NCBI GenBank assembly: GCA_002702065.1
Contig: NZXX01000002.1
Span: 434,001-498,000, forward strand
Reading direction: 5' to 3'
Source of the DNA: Anaerolineaceae bacterium
Lineage (GTDB): Bacteria > Chloroflexota > Anaerolineae > Aggregatilineales > Phototrophicaceae
Length of the DNA: 64,000 nt
Below, one piece after another: positions 14,730-23,803 of this stretch; within the stretch, counting starts at the first letter, position 1, and the number at the start of each line of letters is the position of its first letter. A program made the translations under genes and the position numbers. Under the pieces are notes generated by a model. That model had not been told where the DNA came from. It ran no database searches and saw only the letters and a program-made list of their open reading frames with translations.

Positions 14730-17426
14730 ATGTTTTACGTGCAATATGCAGCCCGCAACCTGTGGCGCAACCGCCGCTGGTCAACCTTCGCCATTTTCTC
14801 GATTGCCGCCGGGGTGGCGACGATAGTTGCGCTGCGCAGCCTGGGTCTGGCCATTGGCGATTCGCTGACCAGCAATCTGCGTGCTTCCAATCATGGCGAT
14901 ATTACGATTTCTGCCGACAGCGGCGGCGGCTTCGGGTTTAACTTTCTTGGCGAAGAAGGGGAAGATTCCGGGTTTAGCGACGATGAACTGGCCGCGCTCG
15001 ACCAGTGGGTGACCGAGCGTGGCGGTGAAATGACCGCTTACTTCAAGACATCCGGCGTGCAGGTCGCCGCGCCCGGCACTGTGACGGCGGGGCGACCGCA
15101 GTTCACGACCGCCATTTTTATTGACCCATCCACCTATCCGCCCTCGCACACCATTGACCTGCTCGATCCGCCCGGTGCGCCGCTTGCCACCGCCTTTGAG
15201 GGCACCTATGAGGTAGTCATCAGCAAAAATCTGGCCGATACCAACGGCATCGCAGTCGGCGACCGGGTGCGGGTGAGTGGTACGGAAGATGAATTCCTCG
15301 TCAAAGGCATCGTCTCAACCGAAAACGAAGCCGGCTTCCGTGACCTGTTCGCGGCGTTCTTCGGCTTTGCCTATTTCCCGCTGGACGCCGCGCCGCTGGT
15401 CGGCTTCGACAGGCCCGTCAACTCCGTCAGCCTGACACTGGCGGAAGGGGTGGCTCCCACGACGGTCGAAGAATCGGATCAGGTGCACGGGCAGATCCGG
15501 TCCCTGCTGCGGTCCGACAATTTCTGGTTCTTCACCAGTGTGCCACAGCTTCGCGCCCAGAATCAGATGATCGCGGACGTTACCAGCCAGTTTATCGTGG
15601 TCATGGGCCTGGGGGCCATGCTGATCGGCGGCATTGGCATCGTCAACACCATGCTGGTGATGGTGCGGCGGCGGACAGAGGAAATTGCGGCGCTCAAGAC
15701 GTTTGGCCTTAAAGGGCGGCAGGTCGCCCTGCTGTTCATGACCGAGGCGCTGCTGCTGGGCTTTGTCGGCAGTTTGTTCGGCGCGGTGGTCGGCGTGCTG
15801 CTCAGCCGCCTGGCCAATGCCTATGGCGAAACCCTCATCCAGCAGCCGTTGGTCTGGCGTTTGCAGCCCGAAGCGCTGTTGTTTGGCGTGGTGATTGGCG
15901 TGCTGGTGTCGGGCGTGTTTGGTGTTATGCCCGTGCTGACAGCCGTTCGCATTCGCCCTGGTATCATCCTGCGGCCCAATCAAACACATTTCCCGCGGGC
16001 CGGTGTGCTGCAATCGCTGTTGGCGCTGTTGTTTATTGTGGTCGCGCTGGGGCTGATCGCCGGGCAGATCATTGGCAACCTGACCATCGGGCTTATCGGC
16101 ACGGCGGTGACACTTGCCATTCTGGGTATGCTCATTGGTATCCTGTGGGTGGTGGTCTGGCTGATCGGGCGCATTCCGTCATTCGGCAATGTGGATTTGC
16201 GGCTGGCGCTGCGCAACCTGCGAGCACGGCGTTTGCGCACGGCGACGACGCTGCTGGCGCTCAGCGCGGGCATGTTCGCCCTCAGCAGCATTGCCTTCTT
16301 CGGGCAGGGGGCGCGCCAGATCATGCAGATGACCCTCAGCGAATCGCTCGGCGGCAATGTGATGATCTTCTCGGTGATGCCGCCCGCTATCTCCACGCCG
16401 CTGATCGAAGGGCGGTTGAATACGCTCGATGGCGTTATCTCTCGCACCCGCATCCTGAACTACAATGGGCGCGTAACGGCGATCAATGGCGAACCCGTCG
16501 ATAGCGCGGGGGTTGCTGCCCGGCAGCAGGAGCTGCAGGATGCCCTGCGCGAAACGAGTGACTTTGGCACCATGGCCCAACTGGTCCAGGAACTCGACAG
16601 CCTGCCCGACTATGGGCTGGATATTTCGGTGCGCGAAACGAGTGGCACCAACATCAGCGGTACCAGCTCTGTGCAGGAAGGCCGCAACTTCACGATAGAG
16701 GATATCGGCAAGCCTGTGCTGCTGGTGCGCAACGAAGATTTTTATGAGCTGGGTGCGCCGCTGGGTGCAACGGTGACGGTCGATATTGATGGCGCCAGCT
16801 ATGACTTTGAAATTGTGGGGGTGATGCCGGACAGCAGTATGAACTTCGGCGAATCGGCTGTGCCGCCCGGTGTGATTGATGCCCGGCCCGATTTCGATTT
16901 CCCCATGACTCTGGCGGAAATTGAACCGGAACACCTCAATGACGCGCTGCTGAGTCTGTCGGCATTGCCACTGGTCTATTCGATTGATATTTCATTCATC
17001 GACGGGCTGATCGGGCGTTTCATTAACCAGTTCAGCGCGCTGCCCATTCTGGTCGGCTTGCTGTCACTGGGGGCGGCGGCGGTCATCATGGCGAACACGG
17101 TGGCGCTGGCAACGCTCGAACGGCGGCGGCAGATCGGCATCCTGAAGGCGGTCGGGCTGAAAGGGCGGCGTGTGCTAGGCGTGATGCTGCTGGAGAACGT
17201 CCTCATCAGCCTGCTGGGCGGGTTGCTGGGCGTCGGCCTCAGCGCGCTCGGCGTGCTGATCATGAGTCAGTTGGGGATACAGGTGAGTATCCTCATCCCG
17301 ACGGATGCTATCCCGGTGGCCATCGCCCTGATCGTGGCCGCTGTCGGCATCGGCGCGGGTGCGACCTTTGCCAGCGCACAGGTTGCGATTCAGGAGCGCG
17401 CGCTCAACGTTCTGCGCTACGAATGA
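14730..17426 (+). CDS. ABC-type permease with two FtsX/MacB domains, paralogue of 8189-10867
   Basis: An 898-residue protein with the same order of domains as the permease at 8189-10867: N-terminal helix, periplasmic MacB-like domain, FtsX core, central helix pair, second periplasmic domain, second FtsX core. Identity is very high in membrane parts (for example GNVDLRLALRNL...LSAGMFALSSI in both) and low in the periplasmic parts, which suggests different ligands or partners. Start is ATG at 14730 with AGGGGAT (14718-14724). It is divergent from the kinase gene. No ABC ATPase gene is nearby, so a trans-encoded ATPase is needed if it is an active transporter. Confidence 0.85.
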   Translation: MFYVQYAARNLWRNRRWSTFAIFSIAAGVATIVALRSLGLAIGDSLTSNLRASNHGDITISADSGGGFGFNFLGEEGEDSGFSDDELAALDQWVTERGGEMTAYFKTSGVQVAAPGTVTAGRPQFTTAIFIDPSTYPPSHTIDLLDPPGAPLATAFEGTYEVVISKNLADTNGIAVGDRVRVSGTEDEFLVKGIVSTENEAGFRDLFAAFFGFAYFPLDAAPLVGFDRPVNSVSLTLAEGVAPTTVEESDQVHGQIRSLLRSDNFWFFTSVPQLRAQNQMIADVTSQFIVVMGLGAMLIGGIGIVNTMLVMVRRRTEEIAALKTFGLKGRQVALLFMTEALLLGFVGSLFGAVVGVLLSRLANAYGETLIQQPLVWRLQPEALLFGVVIGVLVSGVFGVMPVLTAVRIRPGIILRPNQTHFPRAGVLQSLLALLFIVVALGLIAGQIIGNLTIGLIGTAVTLAILGMLIGILWVVVWLIGRIPSFGNVDLRLALRNLRARRLRTATTLLALSAGMFALSSIAFFGQGARQIMQMTLSESLGGNVMIFSVMPPAISTPLIEGRLNTLDGVISRTRILNYNGRVTAINGEPVDSAGVAARQQELQDALRETSDFGTMAQLVQELDSLPDYGLDISVRETSGTNISGTSSVQEGRNFTIEDIGKPVLLVRNEDFYELGAPLGATVTVDIDGASYDFEIVGVMPDSSMNFGESAVPPGVIDARPDFDFPMTLAEIEPEHLNDALLSLSALPLVYSIDISFIDGLIGRFINQFSALPILVGLLSLGAAAVIMANTVALATLERRRQIGILKAVGLKGRRVLGVMLLENVLISLLGGLLGVGLSALGVLIMSQLGIQVSILIPTDAIPVAIALIVAAVGIGAGATFASAQVAIQERALNVLRYE

Positions 17427-17437
17427 GGCGTTTTTGG

Positions 17438-17446
17438 TGTTACAAT
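17438..17446 (+). promoter_or_regulatory. Extended -10 promoter candidate
   Basis: TGTTACAAT at 17438-17446 fits an extended -10 (TGn then TACAAT), about 54 bases before the start at 17500. No good -35 is visible, which is usual for extended -10 promoters. Confidence 0.4.
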
Positions 17447-17499
17447 GAGTTCCTTGGGTAGCACATACGCTTCACCGCTAGTTGTAGGCGCAAACGAGA

Positions 17500-18603
17500 A
17501 TGGCAATGGAACGAATTTCGGCTGCTGAAAATATCACGATCGAGATGAGCGATGATCACTGGCGGATGATTGCCAATGGTCAGGTCGAGCCACAGGTGTT
17601 GCTCGAAGCCGAAACCGGCAAATCCGTCCATTATCTGGTCGATTTTGCGGCGACCCGGCGGTTGCCCCACGGCGGTACGCTGGCACTGGAAGAAATACAG
17701 CGGGTGGTGCTGGGCTGGTCGCCGGGGGATGAAGCCTGGCATCTGGGGCTGCTGCTCGAAGCCGAACTGGCGCGTGTGCGTGGCAGCCGCTGGTGCGAGA
17801 TCGCATCCTGGCCGGACCCCAGTACCCATGTTTTCCACGATGTGGCCGCCCGTGCTGGCGAGGCGCTGGCGCAGGTGACGACACGCCCGTTTTATCTGGT
17901 GCCGCCGAAAGAGGCCGCGCAAGCCGCCCCCGCCCCGGAACGCCCACTGCCCGAACTGCCGCTTGAACTCGACGAAGAATGGACCCTGGAACGCGCGGGC
18001 GACGGGCTGTTACAGTTTACGCGTGCTCCGCGTGTGAGCCGGTTGTTCCTGCGGCGTATGCTGTGGTATGGCTTCTGGGCCATCATCTTTTTTGTGCTGG
18101 TTTATCTGACGCTGTCCAGCGGTATTGCGCCGTCCAATCCAGCATTTCTGCCTTACCTGGGCTTGTTCTCTGGCCTGGTGCTGGTGTACCTGAGCATTCG
18201 CTATCTCTACCTGTACCTGACCAGCCCCAACCGTATTGTCATTGATACAGCGGCCCGTCAGGTGCGCGGTCAGCGCGGCAGTCGTGTCCGTTGGACCCAC
18301 CGTGGCAGCGAAATTCGCTCGGTCTATGTCTCGCAGGTGGTGGGCCAGCGCAAAGGCAAAAGGGCTGTGATCTATGCCGAGTTAAACCTGCATCTGGCGA
18401 CCGGCGAGTTTTTCTTCCTGCTCAACGCAGATCAGGTAGACCTCGTCTCATCTGAAACGGGTGATGCCGACGAACCGCAGCCCAAAGCGGAATTTGTTTC
18501 GTCGCTGGATGCCAACAGCGTGACCACCAACCTGCAAGCGGCAGCGCTGCATGTTGGGCAAGCGCTCGATATACCGGTATGGTACGACCGCCGCCCGGCC
18601 TGA
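17500..18603 (+). CDS. Unidentified protein with two central transmembrane helices
   Basis: A 367-residue protein. The first 150 residues are soluble, with VEPQVLLEAETG and a run of mixed alpha/beta sequence; residues about 182-232 hold two hydrophobic helices separated by a short loop; the last 130 residues are soluble and basic (VRGQRGSRVRWTHRGSEIRSVYVSQ). This helix hairpin flanked by two soluble parts recalls proteins with a bacterial PH-like region after the membrane, but I cannot assign a family. ATGs at 17500 and 17506 are both possible and neither has a clear ribosome binding site. It sits upstream of a histidine kinase with about 100 bases between. Confidence 0.7.
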   Translation: MAMERISAAENITIEMSDDHWRMIANGQVEPQVLLEAETGKSVHYLVDFAATRRLPHGGTLALEEIQRVVLGWSPGDEAWHLGLLLEAELARVRGSRWCEIASWPDPSTHVFHDVAARAGEALAQVTTRPFYLVPPKEAAQAAPAPERPLPELPLELDEEWTLERAGDGLLQFTRAPRVSRLFLRRMLWYGFWAIIFFVLVYLTLSSGIAPSNPAFLPYLGLFSGLVLVYLSIRYLYLYLTSPNRIVIDTAARQVRGQRGSRVRWTHRGSEIRSVYVSQVVGQRKGKRAVIYAELNLHLATGEFFFLLNADQVDLVSSETGDADEPQPKAEFVSSLDANSVTTNLQAAALHVGQALDIPVWYDRRPA

Positions 18604-18659
18604 ACCCATCACTGGACGAACCTCACATAGGCCGTGCAGGTGATAGATTCCCCGCAATA

Positions 18660-18668
18660 TGCTATAAA
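18660..18668 (+). promoter_or_regulatory. Extended -10 promoter candidate for the PAS kinase
   Basis: TGCTATAAA at 18660-18668 fits an extended -10 with TATAAA, 34 bases before the GTG start at 18702. TGATAG at 18641-18646 is the closest thing to a -35. Confidence 0.4.
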
Positions 18669-18701
18669 ATAAGATAGGGAAGGACTTTTGGGGTATATGA
18701 G

Positions 18702-20258
18702 GTGCAACCTTCATTATTAAGTTTTAAACCGCAGGAGTTCACGAATCCAACCCCCTATCTCGAAGCTGAACGGTTCGTGCTCTCGGCGTTAAATGCGATT
18801 TCGGCCCACGTCGCTATTCTGGACGAAGACGGCCAGATCCTCGAAGTGAATCATGCATGGCGCAAGTTTGCCCGCGATAATGATTTTCCTGACCCGGCAG
18901 CGGGTGTGGGCATGAACTATCTGGTGGTGTGTGAACGGGCATCGAACGCGGAAGCGCGTCAGGTTGCGGACGGCATCCGCGATGTCATTTCCGAACGCGA
19001 AGCAGAATTTTATCTGGAGTATCCGTGTCACAGCCCCACAGAGCGCCGCTGGTACGTGGTGCGCATTACCCGCTTTAACTGGTACGATCATACCCGGCTC
19101 ATCGTGGCACATCAGAACGTCACCGAATTAAAAACTATCCAGATCCAATTGGAAGACAGCCACACGCGGCTGGCCGCTATCCTCGACAACGTGGTTGACG
19201 GCATTGTCACAGTGGATTTACGCGGCGTTATTCAGACCGTGAATCAGGCGATGGAATCGATCTTCGGCTATACCCCGAAGGAACTCATCGGGCGGAACAT
19301 CAATCTTTTGGTGGCACCGGCGTTCCGGCATGGGGCGGACGATCAGGTCAGCGGGTTTGCTGTCCGCAATATGGTCGGGCACGAAATCGAGGGCCAGCGG
19401 CGCGATGGCAGTACCTTCCCCATGTATATCGCCATGAGCCGGATGCACATGGACAATCAGGTTATCTACACCGGTATTGTGCAGGACATGACGGCGCGTA
19501 AGCAGCTTGAAGCGGAACGGCTGGAAAAAGAACGGCTGGAAATGGCGCTGGTTTCCGAGCGTGAAATGCGGCGGCTCAAAAACCGGTTTATCTCGATGAT
19601 GTCGCACGAACTAAAAACGCCGCTGGCCTCCATCCGGCTGGCAAGCGATTTCCTCAAGCATTACAGCGACCGGGCGACACCCGACGAAAAAGCCGAAGCG
19701 ATCACCGCCATTGAAACGCAGGTCGAGTATCTGGGGGAAATCGTCGATGATGTGACCACCCTCAGCAAAACCGAGTTCACCGGTGAAGACCTGAACCTGG
19801 AAACGTACGATCTGGAAACGTATCTGCGCGATATTATCGAGGAACTGGAATGGGTGCATCATAAGCTGCATCCGCTGGTCTATCATGGGGTTGGCAAACG
19901 GGTCGAGGCAGAATTTGACCGCAAGCTGATGCGCCGCGCCATCACCAATCTGCTGAGCAACGCCATCAAGTATTCGCCGGAAGGGGGCGAAGTGCGGGTC
20001 GACTTCAGCGTGAAGGATGATACCGCCATCATCAGAATTACGGATCGTGGCATTGGTATCCCCGCTGGTGATTTGCCACGCCTGTTCGAGACTTTTCATC
20101 GGGCTGAAAATGTCGGCACATTGCCGGGCACCGGCCTCGGACTTGCGATCACGCGGCAGGCGATTGAGCTGCACGGCGGCATGATCACTGCCGAGAGCCA
20201 GCTTGGTGCCGGTTCCACCTTTATTGTCGCATTGCCGCTGCATCCCAGGCGCGACTAG
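18702..20258 (+). CDS. PAS-PAS sensor histidine kinase (soluble)
   Basis: A 518-residue kinase without a membrane segment. Two PAS domains (about 25-145 and 150-268), a short coiled coil, then a HisKA dimerisation domain with the phospho-accepting His302 in SHELKTPLAS, and a HATPase with N box NLLSNAIKYSPEGG, G1 DRGIGIP and G2 GTGLGLAI. It should autophosphorylate in response to a cytoplasmic cue. No response regulator is encoded in this window. Start is GTG at 18702, eight bases after a GGGG at 18690-18693. The secreted PPC protein follows after 12 bases, so they likely form an operon. Confidence 0.88.
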   Translation: MQPSLLSFKPQEFTNPTPYLEAERFVLSALNAISAHVAILDEDGQILEVNHAWRKFARDNDFPDPAAGVGMNYLVVCERASNAEARQVADGIRDVISEREAEFYLEYPCHSPTERRWYVVRITRFNWYDHTRLIVAHQNVTELKTIQIQLEDSHTRLAAILDNVVDGIVTVDLRGVIQTVNQAMESIFGYTPKELIGRNINLLVAPAFRHGADDQVSGFAVRNMVGHEIEGQRRDGSTFPMYIAMSRMHMDNQVIYTGIVQDMTARKQLEAERLEKERLEMALVSEREMRRLKNRFISMMSHELKTPLASIRLASDFLKHYSDRATPDEKAEAITAIETQVEYLGEIVDDVTTLSKTEFTGEDLNLETYDLETYLRDIIEELEWVHHKLHPLVYHGVGKRVEAEFDRKLMRRAITNLLSNAIKYSPEGGEVRVDFSVKDDTAIIRITDRGIGIPAGDLPRLFETFHRAENVGTLPGTGLGLAITRQAIELHGGMITAESQLGAGSTFIVALPLHPRRD

Positions 20259-20270
20259 GGATTTCCGGTT

Positions 20271-21740
20271 ATGCGGGTTGTGTTTATCCTTGTTGTGCTG
20301 GTGTTTGGTTGGATGGCGGATTCCACCGCCGCCCAGGACGAAAACTTCCTCAGTTTTGGTGGCACCATTTCGGGCCGTGTCGACAACGGCACCCCTCAGC
20401 AAACCTATGTGTTCGACGGCCAGCGCGGCGAAGTGGTGTCCATTAACCTGGATGTCACCGGCGGCGACCTCGATCCGGTGTTGACGGTGTTCGATGGCGA
20501 CGGGGTGTTGGTCGCCAGCATGGACGATCATGAAGGTGACCGGGTGCCCAGTTTGTCTGCGCTGCGTTTGCCGGATAGTGATCGGTATGTCGTCTCGGTG
20601 GCGCGTTTTGGTTACGAACTGGGTACGACGGTCGGCAATTATGAACTCCGGCTGGATCGGGTGGGTGTCAGTTCACTGTCCGGCAGTATGCTGCGTTATG
20701 GCGACCAGATCATTAACAGCATCAGCGATATGTCCCCGCAGTTGTACTACAGCTTCCGCGCCAGCCAGGGCGATATTGTGAATGTACGGATGCGGCGCGT
20801 ATCCGGCGATCTCGACCCCTATTTGCAGGTTGTCGACAGCGAGGCGTTCGTGCTGGCAGACAATGACGACACACTCGGTTCGCCAACCCCTTTCGACAGC
20901 AATGTTGAAGGCCTGATCATTGAGGAAGACGGGACGTATATTATCGTGGCGTCGCGCTACGGGCAGGCCGCTGGCACCAGTTCCGGTAACTTTGTGCTGG
21001 CGCTGGAAGAAGCGGATAACAGCGGTTTGGGCAATACCGTACAAACGGCTATGCCGCTGCGCACCGGTGATACGCTCGAAGGCGAGCTCACCAACCAGCA
21101 GTTTACCAAGTATTACCGGTTCGAGGCGCGTGCGGATGATCTCATCACAGTACGGATGACGCGGCTGACCGGCTCGGTTGACGCTTTTCTGATCATCGCG
21201 GACGCCGGGCTGGCGGAACTGGTCAGCGATGATGACAGCGGCGGCGGCCAGAACGCCCTCATCGACCAGTATCGAATCCCGGCAGATGGGACCTATTATG
21301 TGCTGGCGACCCGTTTCGAGCGCGAAAGTGGGCAGACGGCGGGTGGCTTCCGGCTGGAATTCCAGGGACTCGGCAATGCGTTCGACGAAATCCCCGACGG
21401 TGTGCAGCGCATTGGTTATGGCGTGACCGTGACCGGGCGCATCGACAACGAAACGCCGGAACAGATCTATGCGTTCTGGGGCGTCGAAGGCGATACGGTG
21501 ACGGTGTCGCTCAATCGTGGTGATGGCAACCTGGACCCGGTGGTCAGCATCCTCAACGGGGACCAGCGGCCTGTGGTCAGCGACGATGACGGCGGCGGCG
21601 GCCAGAATGCGCGTATCAGCGAATACCGTATCCCGGTGACGGGCACCTATTATGTGCGCGCGACACGCTACAACGGCGACACGGCGGACCCTAACACCGA
21701 GGGCAGTTTTGTGCTGGTGCTGGCGCGCCGTTTTGGTTGA
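20271..21740 (+). CDS. Secreted protein with four PPC (pre-peptidase C-terminal) domains
   Basis: A 489-residue protein. Residues 1-21 are a signal peptide ending around STAAQ. The rest is four PPC-type beta-sandwich repeats of about 105 residues (roughly 27-131, 141-247, 260-366, 379-486), each with a version of LDPxLxVxD, an acidic DDD loop that may bind calcium, and a GTYYVxATR strand. PPC domains usually sit behind secreted peptidases; here no catalytic domain is present. It may be an exported binding protein. It follows the PAS kinase by 12 bases with a weak AGGG at 20258-20261. Confidence 0.8.
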   Translation: MRVVFILVVLVFGWMADSTAAQDENFLSFGGTISGRVDNGTPQQTYVFDGQRGEVVSINLDVTGGDLDPVLTVFDGDGVLVASMDDHEGDRVPSLSALRLPDSDRYVVSVARFGYELGTTVGNYELRLDRVGVSSLSGSMLRYGDQIINSISDMSPQLYYSFRASQGDIVNVRMRRVSGDLDPYLQVVDSEAFVLADNDDTLGSPTPFDSNVEGLIIEEDGTYIIVASRYGQAAGTSSGNFVLALEEADNSGLGNTVQTAMPLRTGDTLEGELTNQQFTKYYRFEARADDLITVRMTRLTGSVDAFLIIADAGLAELVSDDDSGGGQNALIDQYRIPADGTYYVLATRFERESGQTAGGFRLEFQGLGNAFDEIPDGVQRIGYGVTVTGRIDNETPEQIYAFWGVEGDTVTVSLNRGDGNLDPVVSILNGDQRPVVSDDDGGGGQNARISEYRIPVTGTYYVRATRYNGDTADPNTEGSFVLVLARRFG

Positions 21741-21776
21741 TCCACCGTTCTGCCGCTTCGTCTCATGCAATGTTAA

Positions 21777-21806
21777 TTGACTTGATTCACGGGTCAGTGC
21801 TATAGT
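21777..21806 (+). promoter_or_regulatory. Strong promoter candidate, distal to the first amt gene
   Basis: TTGACT (21777-21782), 18 bases, TATAGT (21801-21806). Transcription would begin near 21813, leaving a leader of about 330 bases before the ATG at 22141. Confidence 0.55.
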
Positions 21807-22064
21807 GGTGACGATTCGATCACGCCGCAACAATCATTTCGGTCACAATATCTCCTACACTCCATTGTGACATATCACCATAATCAGCATATTTTCACAG
21901 TATCCCCTGTTTTTCTTGTGCATAGCATCCAAATAGGTGTGGGTATTTATTGTTGTTTACCTGCACAAATCTCCTCTGATCGTCAGATTTCACTATAAAC
22001 GACAGCCTAAATGCCGTTAGCTTGTTTTATTCTGACAAAACATCGTTTCAAACTTCATAACTTG

Positions 22065-22095
22065 TTGACGTGAAAACGAGCCGGACAGCGATAGT
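22065..22095 (+). promoter_or_regulatory. Proximal promoter candidate for the first amt gene
   Basis: TTGACG (22065-22070), 19 bases, GATAGT (22090-22095). The start codon is 45 bases downstream, with GGGAGAAAG at 22129-22137 as ribosome binding site. Confidence 0.4.
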
Positions 22096-22140
22096 AAACT
22101 TCGGAAGTCCATTTCACAGCACTTTAGTGGGAGAAAGCTA

Positions 22141-23598
22141 ATGAAGTATCGACACAAACGGTTCTGGCTGCGTTTGTTAGCCATCGGCATTGGCGTCCTG
22201 TTCCTGGCTGCCATGAGTACCGCCAGCTTTGCACAGGACGAGGCTCCGGCTGAAGAAGCCGCAGTCGAGGAAGTTGTCGAAGATGCCCTGACTGCCGAAA
22301 CCGTGCAGACCAACCTCGATCAGACCTGGATACTGCTGGCCGGTTTCTTGGTGTTCTTCATGCAGGCCGGGTTTGCGATGCTGGAAGGCGGATTTATCCG
22401 CGCGACAGGTGTCGTGAATTCGATGGCTGAAAACTTTATGGACGCGGCAATCACCGGCATTGTCTTCTTTTTAGTCGGTTATGGCATCGCGTTTGCCAGC
22501 ACAGATGGCGGCGGTTTCTTTGGGACGCCGGTCCTGGCGCTGGGTGGTATCACAGGTGTTGGGGAAGGCGACGGGATTACCTTCGTTGGTTTCTTCTTCC
22601 AGTTTGCTTTTGCGGGTGCGGCGGCCACCATCGCGACCGGTGCTATGGCCGAGCGTACTGATTTCCGTGGCAAAATTCTGTACAGCGCGATCATCGCCCT
22701 GATCATCTACCCGCTGGTCGTCTTCTGGACGTGGGGCGGCGGCTGGCTGGCAGCGATGGGTTTCCTGGATTTCGCCGGCAGCACGGTTGTACATCAGACG
22801 GGTGGTTTTATCGCCCTGGTGGGTGCGTTTATCGTCGGCCCGCGTGTGGGGCGCGTGTTTGGCAAACCGCCTGCGCCGTCCAACCTGATGCTGGCTACAC
22901 TCGGCACGTTCGTCCTGTGGTTCGGCTGGTACGGCTTCAATGTTGGCTCGACACTGGGTGCCAGTGACGTCAACGCCCTGGGCCTGGTCGCCGTGAATAC
23001 CACGCTTGCTGCTTGTATGGGTGCGGTGGCGGCCATGTTCTTTGCCTACTTCACCAAGGGGGGCAAATGGGACTTGGGTCTGATCCTCAACGGGTCGCTG
23101 GCCGGTTTGGTCGGCATCACCGCCGGGTGTGCATTTGTATCACCGATTTCATCCCTCATTATTGGCCTGATCGCGGGTATCGTCGTGGTCCTGGTGGTGA
23201 ATATCGTCGAAGCCGCCAAGATTGATGATGCGGTTGGCGCGTTCGCTGTACACGGCGCCTGCGGTATGTGGGGCACGCTGGCCATTGGTCTGTTCGCCAT
23301 CCCGGAACTGACCGGCGGTTCGGCGGGTCTGCTGGCTGGCGGTGGTGTGGCGCAGTTGATTACCCAGGCGACAGGCGTGATCGCGGTCGCGGTTTGGGCG
23401 ACGGTCACCAGCGCGATTATGTTCAGCGTACTGAAAGCAGTCGGCGTGCTGCGGATGCCTGCCAAGGCAGACGAGATCGGCATCGACGTCTACGAGCATG
23501 GCGCGGTGGTGATGCCTGACCTGCTGCCCATGACTGACGGCCCGATCGCCGGGACAGACACCCTGAGCAAAGGGACATCACCGGCTGTGGGTGACTAG
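22141..23598 (+). CDS. amt: Ammonium transporter Amt/AmtB (first of two)
   Basis: A 485-residue polytopic protein. It begins with a signal-peptide-like helix (about 10-32), an acidic stretch rich in Glu and Ala, then eleven membrane helices. Conserved Amt features are present: FFMQAGFAMLEGGFIRATG, FAGSTVVHQTGG with the first channel histidine, and FAVHGACGMWGTLAIG with the second. These two His line the ammonium-conducting pore. Start is ATG at 22141. An 8-bp terminator follows and then a second amt gene. No glnK/P-II gene, the usual partner, is in the window, so regulation by P-II would have to be in trans. Confidence 0.93.
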   Translation: MKYRHKRFWLRLLAIGIGVLFLAAMSTASFAQDEAPAEEAAVEEVVEDALTAETVQTNLDQTWILLAGFLVFFMQAGFAMLEGGFIRATGVVNSMAENFMDAAITGIVFFLVGYGIAFASTDGGGFFGTPVLALGGITGVGEGDGITFVGFFFQFAFAGAAATIATGAMAERTDFRGKILYSAIIALIIYPLVVFWTWGGGWLAAMGFLDFAGSTVVHQTGGFIALVGAFIVGPRVGRVFGKPPAPSNLMLATLGTFVLWFGWYGFNVGSTLGASDVNALGLVAVNTTLAACMGAVAAMFFAYFTKGGKWDLGLILNGSLAGLVGITAGCAFVSPISSLIIGLIAGIVVVLVVNIVEAAKIDDAVGAFAVHGACGMWGTLAIGLFAIPELTGGSAGLLAGGGVAQLITQATGVIAVAVWATVTSAIMFSVLKAVGVLRMPAKADEIGIDVYEHGAVVMPDLLPMTDGPIAGTDTLSKGTSPAVGD

Positions 23599-23643
23599 AC
23601 AGCACCTGCATCAGTTAAAAACCAATACTTCGGTCGATAAACC

Positions 23644-23669
23644 AACCCCTCTTTTCGGAGAGGGGTTTT
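23644..23669 (+). terminator. Rho-independent terminator between the two amt genes
   Basis: ACCCCTCT (23645-23652) and AGAGGGGT (23659-23666) form a perfect 8-bp stem with a 6-base loop, followed by TTTT. It should limit read-through into the second transporter gene. Confidence 0.82.
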
Positions 23670-23803
23670 CGGTGGGGAGGTGATCGCCGCACGGACACGG
23701 CACAGGAGCCGCGTACCAAACCATATGTACGCCGTGCTGATAACACGGGATTCGTTTCGTTTTGATGTGGTTTTTTGCTCAGATGGGCAGAAGGTATTGA
23801 AGG

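Larger units (their letters stand above)
21741..22140 (+). other. 400-base intergenic region ahead of the ammonium transporters
   Basis: A-T-rich compared with its flanks. It holds two promoter-like sites (listed separately), which would give leaders of about 330 and 40 bases before the first ammonium transporter. No ORF with a ribosome binding site and no clear hairpin plus T-run was seen inside it. Confidence 0.5.
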
